DNA from: Phocaeicola dorei
Lineage (GTDB): Bacteria; Bacteroidota; Bacteroidia; Bacteroidales; Bacteroidaceae
Direction of reading: 5' to 3'
Assembly: GCF_013009555.1 (NCBI RefSeq)
Contig: NZ_CP046176.1
Coordinates: 5,239,501-5,303,500, forward strand
Length of the DNA stretch: 64,000 nt
Below the pieces are notes generated by a model. The model made no database searches. It was given only the letters and a program-made list of their open reading frames with translations, and was not told the origin of the DNA. The position numbers and the translations under genes are program-made. Positions 55,377-64,000 of the stretch are shown here, in pieces. Within the stretch, counting starts at the first letter, position 1. Each line of letters begins with the position of its first letter.

Positions 55377-57452
55377 ATGAGAGAATATACAGCAATATTC
55401 ATTTGTATTCTAATTTGCAATGTATTTATTTGTCCGAAATCCTTCGGGCAAACAGATTACACGTATAAAAAAGGAAAGTCATTCAAGAGTACAAACGCTT
55501 TGTCAATGACAGATACGATTGATTTAACTTCCATTTCTTCTCCCATACCCTATAAGAAATCCATACCCGGACAAATCCAGACTATTGCCTGTCCGGTACG
55601 GTTACCTGGGTACGTCCGAGGTATTTTCTTCAGCCGAGACTCCCGTCCGGGAGATTTTGAATGGCCCAACAATACCAACCGGCTCCTACCTTGGGTGTTC
55701 AACGATTTAAAAGAATTAACCGACACCCGCTATCCGGGAATACCTTCCAATGCAGCCCCATCTACGTTGGGAGATGCATTATTGCTGGAACTGACAAACG
55801 GAGAATACTTGTTTGCCAAAGCCATTGCCGGCCGTAACAGTTTAAGCTGGCTGCAAGTAAACGATAACGGCTCTGTCACCCTATATGTATCCACCTTAGG
55901 AAAAGACTATCTGAAACCGGAAGTCCCTCTTCTACTCATCCGACAAGGAAAAGATATTTATTCAACCATTCGGCAAGCCTATCAAGCGCTGATGAAAAAT
56001 ACAGAAGCCGCCGACTTAAAAAGCCGCACAGCCAAGGAATATTTCGAAGCTTTCCGCTATCTCGGTTGGTGTACATGGGAACATTATCATGATGATATAA
56101 ACGAATCCAAGGTAATAAACGATATGAAAACGATAGAGGCATCCGGCATTCCTATCCGGTATGTACTGATTGACGACGGTCATCTCGCCCACAAGAACAG
56201 GCAACTGACCGATTTCATACCGGATAAACAACGTTTCCCGTCGGGATGGAAAAAAATCATGTCATACAAAAAAGAAAATAAAATCAAATGGATCGGACTG
56301 TGGTACAGCCTTTCGGGATACTGGATGGGATTATCCCCCGAAAACGGATTTCCACAAGTCGTCCGACAAGCCCTATACCCACACGCCGGCAGCCTTCTGC
56401 CAGGAACGGACAGCACCCGCATCCGTTCCTTCTATCGCTACTACGTCAGCACCTTAAAAGAACAAGGATTCGATTTTCTGAAAGTAGATAACCAAGCTTT
56501 TACACTACCACTCTACATGGGAGGCCATGAAAGTATCCGCCAGGCAACCGACTGTAACCGAAGCCTAGAAGCCGAGACCCATCGGCAAAATATGGGACTA
56601 ATGAACTGTATGGCACAGAACGTCATCAATACTGACCATACGTCACACAGTAACAGCACCCGTGTCAGCATAGACTATAAGAAATATGATGAGGATATGG
56701 CAAAATCACACCTATTCCAGTCTTATACCAATACCTTGCTACTAGGACAAACCGTATGGCCCGACCATGATATGTTTCATTCCTGCGATACCGTTTGCGG
56801 CACCTTGATGGCACGTTCCAAGGCTATTTCCGGAGGTCCGGTCTACCTGTCGGACGCCCCTCGGGACTTTATCAAGGAAAACATTTTCCCCTTAATTGAC
56901 GAACAAGGCAAACTGTTCCGTCCCGAAGCTCCCGCCGTACCTATGCCAGAATCTATACTGACCAATCCATTATGGAGTGGAAAAGCGTATCGAGTAGCAG
57001 CTCCCTCAGGCAACGGAGCAATGACATTAATCTGTTACAACCTGAATGTTTCCCCCCGGCATCAGCAAGTCCAAGCCATTATAAAAAAAGAAGATTATTC
57101 TCTTCGGAACAGTTTTGAAAAAATGTCTGCCACCTCCGAAGAACGCGTGCTGCTTTATAATTGGGAATCACAAAAGGCAGAAGAACTATCAGACAGCAGT
57201 ACATTCGAACTCATCGGATTTACAGACAAACTGTTTCATCTCTGCCCCATACGGAAAGGATGGGCAGTCATTGGCGTACAGGAAAAATATCTATCCCCGA
57301 GCACCGTCCAAACTATCTCTTTAACAGAGAATCGGTTGGAGCTGAACGTACTATGTACAGGTACACTAAAAGTATGGATAGAAAATTCCAGCAAGCAAGA
57401 ACTGAGAAGTATTTCCATAGATACCCCCCAAAAAATTGTAATCGAAAAATAA
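55377..57452 (+). CDS. GH36-type (Sip1/raffinose-synthase-like) alpha-galactosidase
   Basis: A 691-residue secreted protein (signal peptide ending near SFGQT). YLGWCTWEHYHDDIN near 230 and the nucleophile Asp371 in FLKVDNQ match the raffinose-synthase/Sip1 alpha-galactosidase branch, and GQTVWPDHDMFHS gives the acid region. The last ~170 residues are beta-rich. It should act on alpha-linked galactose, matching fucosidase and sulfatases nearby in suggesting a sulfated host- or algal-type glycan (inference). Confidence 0.82.
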   Translation: MREYTAIFICILICNVFICPKSFGQTDYTYKKGKSFKSTNALSMTDTIDLTSISSPIPYKKSIPGQIQTIACPVRLPGYVRGIFFSRDSRPGDFEWPNNTNRLLPWVFNDLKELTDTRYPGIPSNAAPSTLGDALLLELTNGEYLFAKAIAGRNSLSWLQVNDNGSVTLYVSTLGKDYLKPEVPLLLIRQGKDIYSTIRQAYQALMKNTEAADLKSRTAKEYFEAFRYLGWCTWEHYHDDINESKVINDMKTIEASGIPIRYVLIDDGHLAHKNRQLTDFIPDKQRFPSGWKKIMSYKKENKIKWIGLWYSLSGYWMGLSPENGFPQVVRQALYPHAGSLLPGTDSTRIRSFYRYYVSTLKEQGFDFLKVDNQAFTLPLYMGGHESIRQATDCNRSLEAETHRQNMGLMNCMAQNVINTDHTSHSNSTRVSIDYKKYDEDMAKSHLFQSYTNTLLLGQTVWPDHDMFHSCDTVCGTLMARSKAISGGPVYLSDAPRDFIKENIFPLIDEQGKLFRPEAPAVPMPESILTNPLWSGKAYRVAAPSGNGAMTLICYNLNVSPRHQQVQAIIKKEDYSLRNSFEKMSATSEERVLLYNWESQKAEELSDSSTFELIGFTDKLFHLCPIRKGWAVIGVQEKYLSPSTVQTISLTENRLELNVLCTGTLKVWIENSSKQELRSISIDTPQKIVIEK

Positions 57453-57470
57453 CTTATAAAACCAGCCGAT

Positions 57471-59024
57471 ATGAATAAAAAACTACTTGTATCTTTCGCT
57501 CTCGCTTCCTTAACAGGAATCTCGACGCAAGCAAAAGAAAAAATGTCTTCAGAAACAACCCAACAACGTCCCAATATCATCTTATTTATGGTGGACGACA
57601 TGGGTTGGCAAGATACATCCTTACCTTTCTGGACACAGAAAACCCACTATAACGAAACCTATGAAACCCCCAATATGGAACGTCTGGCCAAAAAAGGGAT
57701 GATGTTCACACAGGCATACGCCTGCAATATCAGTTCCGCTACCCGTTGCAGTCTGATAACGGGTGCCAACAACACCCGACATCGTGTAACAAACTGGACG
57801 CTTGAAAAAAACAAAGCTACCGACAGACCAAGCAATACAATACAATTGCCAGACTGGAACTACAACGGAGTCAGCCAAGTAACAGGAACGTCCAATACCT
57901 TTGTCGGCACTTCTTTCGTTGAGTTACTCAGACAGAACGGTTATCATACCATCCACTGCGGAAAAGCTCATTTCGGTTCTATTGACACACCGGGAGAGAA
58001 CCCTACCCATTGGGGGTTTGAAGTAAATATAGCCGGACATGCCGCCGGTGGTCTGGCTACTTATCTGAGCGAACAGAACTACGGGCACACCCGCGATGGA
58101 AAACCCTATTCACTAATGGCTATCCCCGGCTTGGAAGATTATTGGGGAACAGGTATATTTGCTACAGAAGCCCTGACACGAGAAGCTATCAAAGCATTGG
58201 ACAAAGCAAAAAAATACAATCAACCTTTTTATCTATATATGGCACATTATGCCATCCACGTTCCTGTTGACAAAGATATGCGCTTCTTCCCCAAGTATAT
58301 TAAAAAAGGACTTAGTGACAAAGAAGCCGCATATGCATCCTTAATTGAAGGAATGGATAAAAGTCTGGGGGATTTGATGAACTGGTTGGAAAAAAATGAT
58401 GAAGCAAATAATACCGTTATTATTTTTATGAGTGACAACGGAGGGCTAGCTGCCGAACCCGGATGGCACGACGGACAAATTCACACTCAAAACGCTCCTC
58501 TCAACAGTGGTAAAGGCTCCTTATATGAAGGAGGAATACGCGAACCAATGATTGTAAGCTGGCCCGGAGTAGTCACCCCAGATACTCGTTGTGACAAATA
58601 TCTTATAATTGAAGATTTTTATCCTACCATACTTGAAATGGCGGGTATCACAAACTATTAGACAGTCAACCCTATAGACGGTATCAGCTTTATGCCCCTG
58701 CTGAAAGGTACAGGAGACCCGTCTAAAGGACGCGCACTGGTATGGAATTTCCCTAATATCTGGGGTAATGACGGGCCAGGCATCAATCTGGCCTGCTCTA
58801 TCCGCAAAGACGAATGGAAACTGGTCTATTATTATGAAACCGGTAAAAAAGAACTTTTCAACATACCAAATGATATCAGTGAAAAAAATGATGTAGCAAA
58901 GCAACATCCCGGCATCGTAAAACGGCTCTCCAAGGAATTAGGGAACTATTTGCGAGCAACAGGAGGACAACGTCCCACATTCAAAGCCACCGGAAAACCC
59001 TGCCCGTGGCCAGATGAAATCTAA
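57471..59024 (+). pseudogene. S-type sulfatase interrupted by an in-frame amber codon
   Basis: A 517-codon frame interrupted by TAG at 58659-58661 (codon 397). The upstream part has a signal peptide, the Ser-type motif S88-S-A-T-R92, and the MVDDMGW and MSDNGGLAAEP blocks. Downstream it continues in the same frame with NPIDGISFMPLLKG and KDEWKLVYYY, which are ordinary sulfatase C-terminal sequences. So only one substitution (for example CAG to TAG) separates it from an intact gene. Catalytic residues are all before the stop, but the C-terminal subdomain would be lost. Confidence 0.85.
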
Positions 59025-59045
59025 CTCCTGTCAGTATATGAAATA

Positions 59046-59078
59046 TGCCCGACTACATTTTCTTAATGTAATCGGGCA
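59046..59078 (+). terminator. Terminator closing the PUL
   Basis: TGCCCGACTACATT (59046-59059) pairs with AATGTAATCGGGCA (59065-59078) with one mismatch and a 5-nt loop, 21 bp after the sulfatase reading end. Confidence 0.7.
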
Positions 59079-59168
59079 CATTCCAATGTATTATGCATTC
59101 CTGCCGAACATTTCTCAAGCCACCGGAATAGCTAATTAATAAATTATAAACAATATCAATAAAATCCG

Positions 59169-60095
59169 CTAAGCGTTTTCCTTAAAAGCCTTTTCTTCCG
59201 CTTCACTGATTATCTGCTCAACCACATCCGTTTTCTTAATCTCCTCCAAAGAAAGATCCGGAGTAACGGCCCCACTGTCTGAAGGCTTACTATCAGAAAC
59301 CGTTACCTCCTCCTGAGATAACTCACGGGCAGCCTTAGCCGCAAAAATACATTCAATAAAACCGGAATCATTCTTGATTTTTCCCAAAGCCACACGCGCA
59401 GCCATTTGCTGAGACTCTTTTTTAGAATAACCGGTTCCTTTTCCTCCCGAAATACCTTCCACCAAAACTTCACTCTCGAAAGTAGGATTATATCCCTGAT
59501 CGTGTGATTGGGTTATCAGCTCAAAGGTAACCTCAAAACGATTTTTTTGACTCCATTCTATCAACTTGGATTTAAAATTTACCTCCTTACGGGAAATCTT
59601 CTCCAAATTTATATAAGATCCAATAATACGATGCTCCATGAAATATTTACAGGCACGATATCCCCTGTCTAAATAAATAGCACCTACCAATGCTTCGAAT
59701 GCATTGCCGCACATATAGCTGTTATGAGAAGACTGGCGGGCTGTATACTTGATCAGCTTATCCAAACCAATCTCTATAGCCAAACGATTCAATGTTTCAC
59801 GCTGCACTATTTTAGAACGGGTGTTCGTGAGAAAACCCTCACGCTTTCCTTCAAACCTTTTGTAAACAATATCTGCCACCACAGCATCCAAAATAGCATC
59901 CCCCAAAAATTCCAAGCGTTCATTATTAAGCAAACGCCCCTTTTCAGACTTCACTGATAAAGATTTGTGAAGCAAAGCCTGTTCGTAGATGCTAATATCT
60001 TTGGGATAGAATCCAAGCATCTTATAAAAACGAAAATAAGACTCCCTATCCTTACGAAAAAGAAGTCTTATCCTATCTTTTATATTGCTAAACAC
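59169..60095 (-). CDS. rnc: Ribonuclease III
   Basis: A 308-residue double-strand RNA endonuclease for rRNA and mRNA processing. The signature NERLEFLGDAILDAVVAD is near residues 57-74. FEALVGAIYLDRGY carries the second acidic cluster near 135. A double-stranded RNA-binding domain covers ~180-245 (SKLIEWSQKN, GKGTGYSKKESQQMAA). The C-terminal ~60 residues are an acidic, Glu/Ser-rich tail beyond the usual length, probably disordered. It lies 2 bp downstream of fabF. Confidence 0.95.
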   Translation of the reverse strand: MFSNIKDRIRLLFRKDRESYFRFYKMLGFYPKDISIYEQALLHKSLSVKSEKGRLLNNERLEFLGDAILDAVVADIVYKRFEGKREGFLTNTRSKIVQRETLNRLAIEIGLDKLIKYTARQSSHNSYMCGNAFEALVGAIYLDRGYRACKYFMEHRIIGSYINLEKISRKEVNFKSKLIEWSQKNRFEVTFELITQSHDQGYNPTFESEVLVEGISGGKGTGYSKKESQQMAARVALGKIKNDSGFIECIFAAKAARELSQEEVTVSDSKPSDSGAVTPDLSLEEIKKTDVVEQIISEAEEKAFKENA

Positions 60096-60097
60096 GA

Positions 60098-61363
60098 CTA
60101 TTCAGCATATTTTTTTACGATTACACATGCATTATGTCCACCAAAACCAAAGGTATTGCTCAATGCAGCATTTACTGTACGTTTCTGAGCTTCGTTGAAC
60201 GTGAAGTTCAAGTTATAATCAATGTTTTCATCATTATCACCTTCCTCATGGTTGATAGTCGGCGGAACAATGTCGTTCTTCACAGCCAATACACTGGCAA
60301 TAGCTTCTACCGCACCGGCAGCACCCAACAAGTGTCCTGTCATAGACTTAGTAGAGCTGATATTCAGTTTATAAGCGTGATCTCCAAATACATCCTTGAT
60401 AGCTTTCACTTCTGAAACATCACCTACAGGAGTCGAAGTTCCATGTACATTGATATAATCAATGTCTTCCGGCTTCAATTCCGCATCTTCCAATGCGTTC
60501 AACATCACCAATTTAGCGCCCAATCCTTCCGGATGAGAAGCTGTCAAGTGATAAGCGTCGGCAGAAGCGCCTACACCGGCAAGTTCCGCATAAATCTTGG
60601 CACCACGTGCTTTTGCATGTTCCAATTCTTCCAAAATCAGACAGCCTGCGCCTTCACCCATCACAAAGCCATCACGGCTTGCGCTAAACGGACGGGATGC
60701 ACGTTCCGGATCATCGTTACGGGTAGACAAAGCATGCATAGCGTTAAAACCGCCTAAACCAGCTTCAAAAATTGCAGCTTCCGCACCACCTGCCACAATT
60801 ACATTTGCTTTACCCAAACGGATATAGTTAAATGCATCGGCAATAGCATTTGATGAAGATGCACAGGCAGAAGTTGTTGTGAAGTTAGGACCGTGGAAAC
60901 CATACATGATAGAGATCTGTCCCGATGCAATATCAGCTATCATTTTGGGGATAAAGAATGGGTTGAATTTCGGTCCGACAGTATCTTTATTCAGTGTATA
61001 ATTAGCTACTTCTTCTTCAAAAGTATGAATACCTCCGATACCTACACCGTAAATTACACCTATTCTATTCAAATCTTCTTTTTCGAGGTCCATTCCAGAA
61101 TCCTCCACCGCTTCTTTAGCAGCTGCAATGGCATACTGTGTATACAGATCCATTTTGCGAAGTTCTTTACGGTCAATGTAATCAGTTCCATTGAAATTCT
61201 TCACTTCGCATGCAAAATGAGTCTTGAATTTAGACGCATCGAAATGAGTAATAGGTCCTGCCCCGCTTATCCCCTTCACCAGGTTTTCCCATGTTTCTGC
61301 AACATTGTTACCTACAGGAGTAAGAGCACCAAGACCTGTTACTACTACTCTTTTTAATTCCAT
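60098..61363 (-). CDS. fabF: Beta-ketoacyl-ACP synthase II
   Basis: A 421-residue housekeeping condensing enzyme of fatty acid synthesis. The Cys in TSACASSSNA near 167 and the His residues in NVHGTSTPVGD and KSMTGHLLGAAG form the triad. N-terminal MELKRVVVTGLGALTP is typical. It is directly downstream of acpP, the normal fatty-acid gene pair. Compared with the three pigment ketosynthases, it keeps the standard FabF sequence throughout. Confidence 0.97.
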   Translation of the reverse strand: MELKRVVVTGLGALTPVGNNVAETWENLVKGISGAGPITHFDASKFKTHFACEVKNFNGTDYIDRKELRKMDLYTQYAIAAAKEAVEDSGMDLEKEDLNRIGVIYGVGIGGIHTFEEEVANYTLNKDTVGPKFNPFFIPKMIADIASGQISIMYGFHGPNFTTTSACASSSNAIADAFNYIRLGKANVIVAGGAEAAIFEAGLGGFNAMHALSTRNDDPERASRPFSASRDGFVMGEGAGCLILEELEHAKARGAKIYAELAGVGASADAYHLTASHPEGLGAKLVMLNALEDAELKPEDIDYINVHGTSTPVGDVSEVKAIKDVFGDHAYKLNISSTKSMTGHLLGAAGAVEAIASVLAVKNDIVPPTINHEEGDNDENIDYNLNFTFNEAQKRTVNAALSNTFGFGGHNACVIVKKYAE

Positions 61364-61381
61364 ATTATAAAATAAGGATAA

Positions 61382-61618
61382 TTACTTAGCGTTAGCTTCG
61401 ATATAAGAAACGGCGTCACCTACTGTACCAATTTTCTCAGCCTGATCATCAGGAATAGAAATACCGAATTCTTTTTCGAATTCCATAATCAGTTCTACAG
61501 TATCCAGTGAATCTGCGCCCAGATCGTTAGTGAAGCTTGCTTCTGTTGTAACTTCTGATTCTTCTACACCTAATTTATCAACGATAATAGCTTTTACTCT
61601 TGATGCAATTTCAGACAT
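61382..61618 (-). CDS. acpP: Acyl carrier protein
   Basis: A 78-residue housekeeping acyl carrier with Ser37 in [11 protein letters not shown] as the phosphopantetheine site and the usual KEFGISIPD and KIGTVGDAV blocks. It lies 18 bp upstream of fabF. The divergent purN promoter shares the intergenic region. Confidence 0.98.
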   Translation of the reverse strand: MSEIASRVKAIIVDKLGVEESEVTTEASFTNDLGADSLDTVELIMEFEKEFGISIPDDQAEKIGTVGDAVSYIEANAK

Positions 61619-61770
61619 AACTTTAATTTTTTAGTTAATAAATTGAATTATTTTATTTTCTTTGCGGTTGCAAAGGAATAAATATTTCTTGGGCTGAGCA
61701 AATATTCAGGCAAATAAATGCAGAATTTTGCACATTTTTTTGTTTTATGTGCACCAAAATAGAGATCATC

Positions 61771-62349
61771 ATGAAGAAAATCGCAATTTTAGCTTCAGGA
61801 GAAGGCACGAATGCTGAAAGAATTATTCGGTATTTTTTAGAGAAAAGAACAGCTGAAGTAGCATTGGTTATCGTCAACAAAGCACAGGCCGGTGTACTCA
61901 AGCGGGCTGAAAGACTGAGTGTTCCGTCACTTATCCTCACAGCTCAAGAATTTGCCGACGGGAAAGTACTGGAAACACTGCACCAATATCATATTGACTT
62001 TATTGTACTGGCAGGCTTTCTCTTGAAAGTACCTGATGCCATTTTGCATGATTATCCGAATAAAATAGTAAATATTCATCCGGCCCTCCTTCCCAAGTTC
62101 GGTGGTAAAGGTATGTATGGTTCCCGCGTGCACCAAGCTGTAATAGCTTCCCATGAAAAGAAAAGCGGCATCACCATCCATTATATAAATGAACAATATG
62201 ATGAAGGAAATACCATTTTCCAAGCCACCTGTCCGGTATTACCCACTGACACGCCAGATACATTGGCAACACGGGTGCACCAGTTGGAATACGAATATTT
62301 CCCTCGGGTGATTGAAGCGACTATTTTAGGCAAAAATCTTTCAATCTAA
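61771..62349 (+). CDS. purN: Phosphoribosylglycinamide formyltransferase
   Basis: A 192-residue enzyme of purine synthesis that transfers a formyl group from 10-formyl-tetrahydrofolate to GAR. Blocks: ILASGEGTNAERII at the N-terminus, VLAGFLLKVP, then NIHPALLPKFGGKGMYG with the catalytic Asn and His, and HYINEQYDEGNTIFQ. The ATG at 61771 is preferred over one at 61747, which adds eight residues before the conserved start. Its 3' end overlaps the convergent sigma-factor gene by 29 bp. Confidence 0.95.
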   Translation: MKKIAILASGEGTNAERIIRYFLEKRTAEVALVIVNKAQAGVLKRAERLSVPSLILTAQEFADGKVLETLHQYHIDFIVLAGFLLKVPDAILHDYPNKIVNIHPALLPKFGGKGMYGSRVHQAVIASHEKKSGITIHYINEQYDEGNTIFQATCPVLPTDTPDTLATRVHQLEYEYFPRVIEATILGKNLSI

Positions 62350-62866
62350 TACGAAAAAACTGAAGAGCTTTGCCTATCCGATAATTGACAGTCTGCACCG
62401 ACACCTCCAGCGTGTCAGCAATTTCTTTATGGGTCAGTTGTTTATATCGACTCATAACATATACTTTTTGCTGTTCTTTAGGAAGAGCATGAAGAGCTTC
62501 CATATAGGCATTAAACAACTCCGTGCTATAACAAGAATCCAATGCCGGCAGAGATTTTAACTGTTGGCTCTGGTACTCTTCATATACCTGACGGGTAATA
62601 TGGGAACGGGTGATTGAATTCAATGCCCTGTTCCTGACACTGGTAAATAAGAAAGATTTCAGCGACAAGTCCTCTACCAGCGACTCACGCTTTTCCCACA
62701 CATACATCATCAAATCCTGCACTATTTCTTCAGCCTCTTCAAGAGAAACATACGAGGAACAAAACAAACATAGCGGCTTGTAATAAGAAGCATAAACCAG
62801 GGAAAATACTTTTTGATCCCCTGACCTCAAGGTTTTAATAATTAAGCGGTTATCATTAAGGTTCAT
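62321..62866 (-). CDS. ECF-type RNA polymerase sigma factor
   Basis: A 181-residue sigma factor. Region 2 is seen in FSLVYASYYKPLCLF and VQDLMMYVWEKRESL, region 4 in LTHKEIADTLEVSVQTVNY (helix-turn-helix) near 140-160. ECF factors in Bacteroidales usually sit with a FecR-type anti-sigma gene and a SusC-type receptor. Here a SusC-type gene is divergent, but no anti-sigma gene is next to it, as purN occupies the downstream side. It probably controls the divergent SusC gene. Confidence 0.92.
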   Translation of the reverse strand: MNLNDNRLIIKTLRSGDQKVFSLVYASYYKPLCLFCSSYVSLEEAEEIVQDLMMYVWEKRESLVEDLSLKSFLFTSVRNRALNSITRSHITRQVYEEYQSQQLKSLPALDSCYSTELFNAYMEALHALPKEQQKVYVMSRYKQLTHKEIADTLEVSVQTVNYRIGKALQFFRIRLKDFCLK

Positions 62867-63186
62867 AGGTCATTTTTAATTTAAGGTTACACAAACATAA
62901 GTATTTATTTCAAAATAAGAAAACAAGAATGAGATAAAATACAAAAAATATAAGTTTTTGTTTAGTAACCCGGTTATGATATTTGTATTAATAATGTTGA
63001 CCGACTTAAAGAGAGATTAACAGAAACCTTAATAAATAAACCTTGATAAGTTAACCTTAAACTGAATGCCTATGCGAAAAATTATCAAATCAAACCTATT
63101 GGGTAAACATACCCAATTATCAACAAACCTATTATTTAATCTAAAAACAAAAATCTAATTAAGAACGAACCTCAAAATCTAACCTT
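62867..63186 (+). promoter_or_regulatory. Leader and divergent promoter region of SusC-family gene
   Basis: A 320-bp AT-rich gap without a convincing gene. It holds a 7-bp hairpin, TTGGGTA (63099-63105) with TACCCAA (63110-63116), and repeated AACCTT motifs near 63030-63060. A 24-codon frame from 63066 to 63140 could be a leader peptide but has little support. The sigma-factor promoter must also lie here. Confidence 0.35.
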
Positions 63187-64000
63187 ATGAGACGAATTTT
63201 TACTTTTTTCCTGACATTCCTATTGGGAATGTTTGTAACAGCATTGTATGCACAAACGCATACAGTCAGCGGTACTGTAATAGATAAAGACGCTAACGAA
63301 CCTCTGATCGGCGCAAACGTATTAATTAAAGGTACAACTATCGGAACAGTGACCGACCTCGACGGAAAGTATACCCTGCAAGCCGGCGACAAAGACATTC
63401 TGGTATTCTCCTATTTAAGTATGAAAACCATCGAGGAACCTGTAAACGGACGTACAGTAATCAACGTAAAAATGACATCGGACACAGAAACACTGGGTGA
63501 AGTCGTAGTGACGGCAATGGGTATTAAACGACAATCCGAGACACTAACCTATTCTGCGCAAACAGTAGGAGGTAAAGACGTTAATGACATCAAGAGCGTC
63601 AATATGATTAACTCCCTGCAAGGTAAAAGTGCCGGTATGATGATTACACCGAACTCAACCGGAGCCGGCGGTTCTTCCAAGATTCTGTTCCGTGGCAATA
63701 AGTCCATCAGCGGTAATAACCAGCCATTAGTAGTAGTAGACGGAGTTCCTGTCATGATGAATATCACCAATTCACAGGTAGACAGCAACTACGGAGGCCA
63801 GCGAGACGGTGGTGACGCCATGTCTACAATCAATCCGGACGACATCGCCCAAATCACCTTGCTGAAAGGTGCATCGGCAGCAGCACTTTATGGTGCGGTA
63901 GCAGCCAATGGCGCCATTATGATTACCACCAAATCAGCACAGTCGGGTAAAGTTTCCGTTAATGTATCCAGCAACACCACAATGGAGAGCCCAATGGTGC
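63187..64000 (+). CDS. SusC-family TonB-dependent receptor, truncated by window end
   Basis: A partial protein of 271 residues, open to the right edge. Signal peptide (TALYAQ), carboxypeptidase-regulatory-like domain (DKDANEPLIGANVLIKGT), TonB box TLGEVVVTAMGI and the first part of the plug with VVVDGVPVMMN and GASAAALYGAVAANGAIMI. It is divergent from the ECF sigma-factor gene, a typical pairing in nutrient-import loci. The SusD partner should follow beyond the window. Confidence 0.93.
   Translation, partial: MRRIFTFFLTFLLGMFVTALYAQTHTVSGTVIDKDANEPLIGANVLIKGTTIGTVTDLDGKYTLQAGDKDILVFSYLSMKTIEEPVNGRTVINVKMTSDTETLGEVVVTAMGIKRQSETLTYSAQTVGGKDVNDIKSVNMINSLQGKSAGMMITPNSTGAGGSSKILFRGNKSISGNNQPLVVVDGVPVMMNITNSQVDSNYGGQRDGGDAMSTINPDDIAQITLLKGASAAALYGAVAANGAIMITTKSAQSGKVSVNVSSNTTMESPMV

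Noticed and set aside
63066..63140. 24-codon leader peptide before the SusC-family gene
   Set aside because: No ribosome site, codon bias or regulatory codon run supports translation. Noted only within the intergenic entry.

Overview
The window is a piece of a Bacteroidales chromosome, most likely Bacteroides/Phocaeicola. The grounds are two SusC homologues, a SusD homologue, a one-protein hybrid two-component regulator, GH43/GH29/GH36-type lipoproteins or secreted glycosidases, S-type sulfatases, and -7 boxes of the Bacteroidetes form TAnnTTTG. No rRNA, tRNA or CRISPR array was recognised.

Layout. (1) 1-3360: end of an arabinan-type utilisation locus (surface glycan-binding-like protein, GH43 endo-arabinanase lipoprotein) closed by a strong terminator. 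(2) 3661-5142: cysS. (3) 5371-32173: a large aryl-polyene/flexirubin-like pigment cluster. It has a tyrosine ammonia-lyase for a 4-coumarate starter, a reductase, three ketosynthases with intact Cys-His-His, a chain-length-factor-like protein, two ACPs, two hotdog dehydratase subunits, a thioesterase, a methyltransferase, acyltransferases, LolA/LolB-like carriers, a glycosyltransferase, an MMPL exporter fused to an acyltransferase and a methyltransferase, an FAD desaturase-like enzyme, a C45-type hydrolase and an acyl-activating ligase. No DarA/DarB-type resorcinol genes were seen. Two foreign pieces interrupt it: a solo KilA-N gene flanked by a perfect 68-bp direct repeat (16067-17165), and a small-secreted-peptide/DUF4221/DUF1573 cassette (20271-22574). 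(4) 32224-41844: a backbone of a secreted protein, a hybrid PAS/GAF histidine kinase, a CsgG-like protein, a DUF3108/Ig-like/GH3-family operon and a 6-phosphofructokinase. (5) 41854-59024: a polysaccharide utilisation locus for a probably sulfated, acetylated, fucose/galactose-containing glycan (regulator, SusC, SusD, esterase, two sulfatases, GH29, GH36-like). Two of its enzyme genes are broken. (6) 59169-62349: rnc, fabF, acpP and, divergently, purN. (7) 62321-64000: an ECF sigma factor and, divergently, the start of another SusC-family receptor that runs off the window.

Main points of interest. The KilA-N insertion duplicates the end of one biosynthetic gene and the start of the next, so neither gene is lost. 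The two dehydratase-like proteins each lack one of the two catalytic residues of the FabZ family, and the losses are complementary (Glu without His, His without Glu), which predicts an obligate heterodimer with one composite site. Two operons of the pigment cluster share a nearly identical promoter block. Three genes carry clear inactivating lesions.
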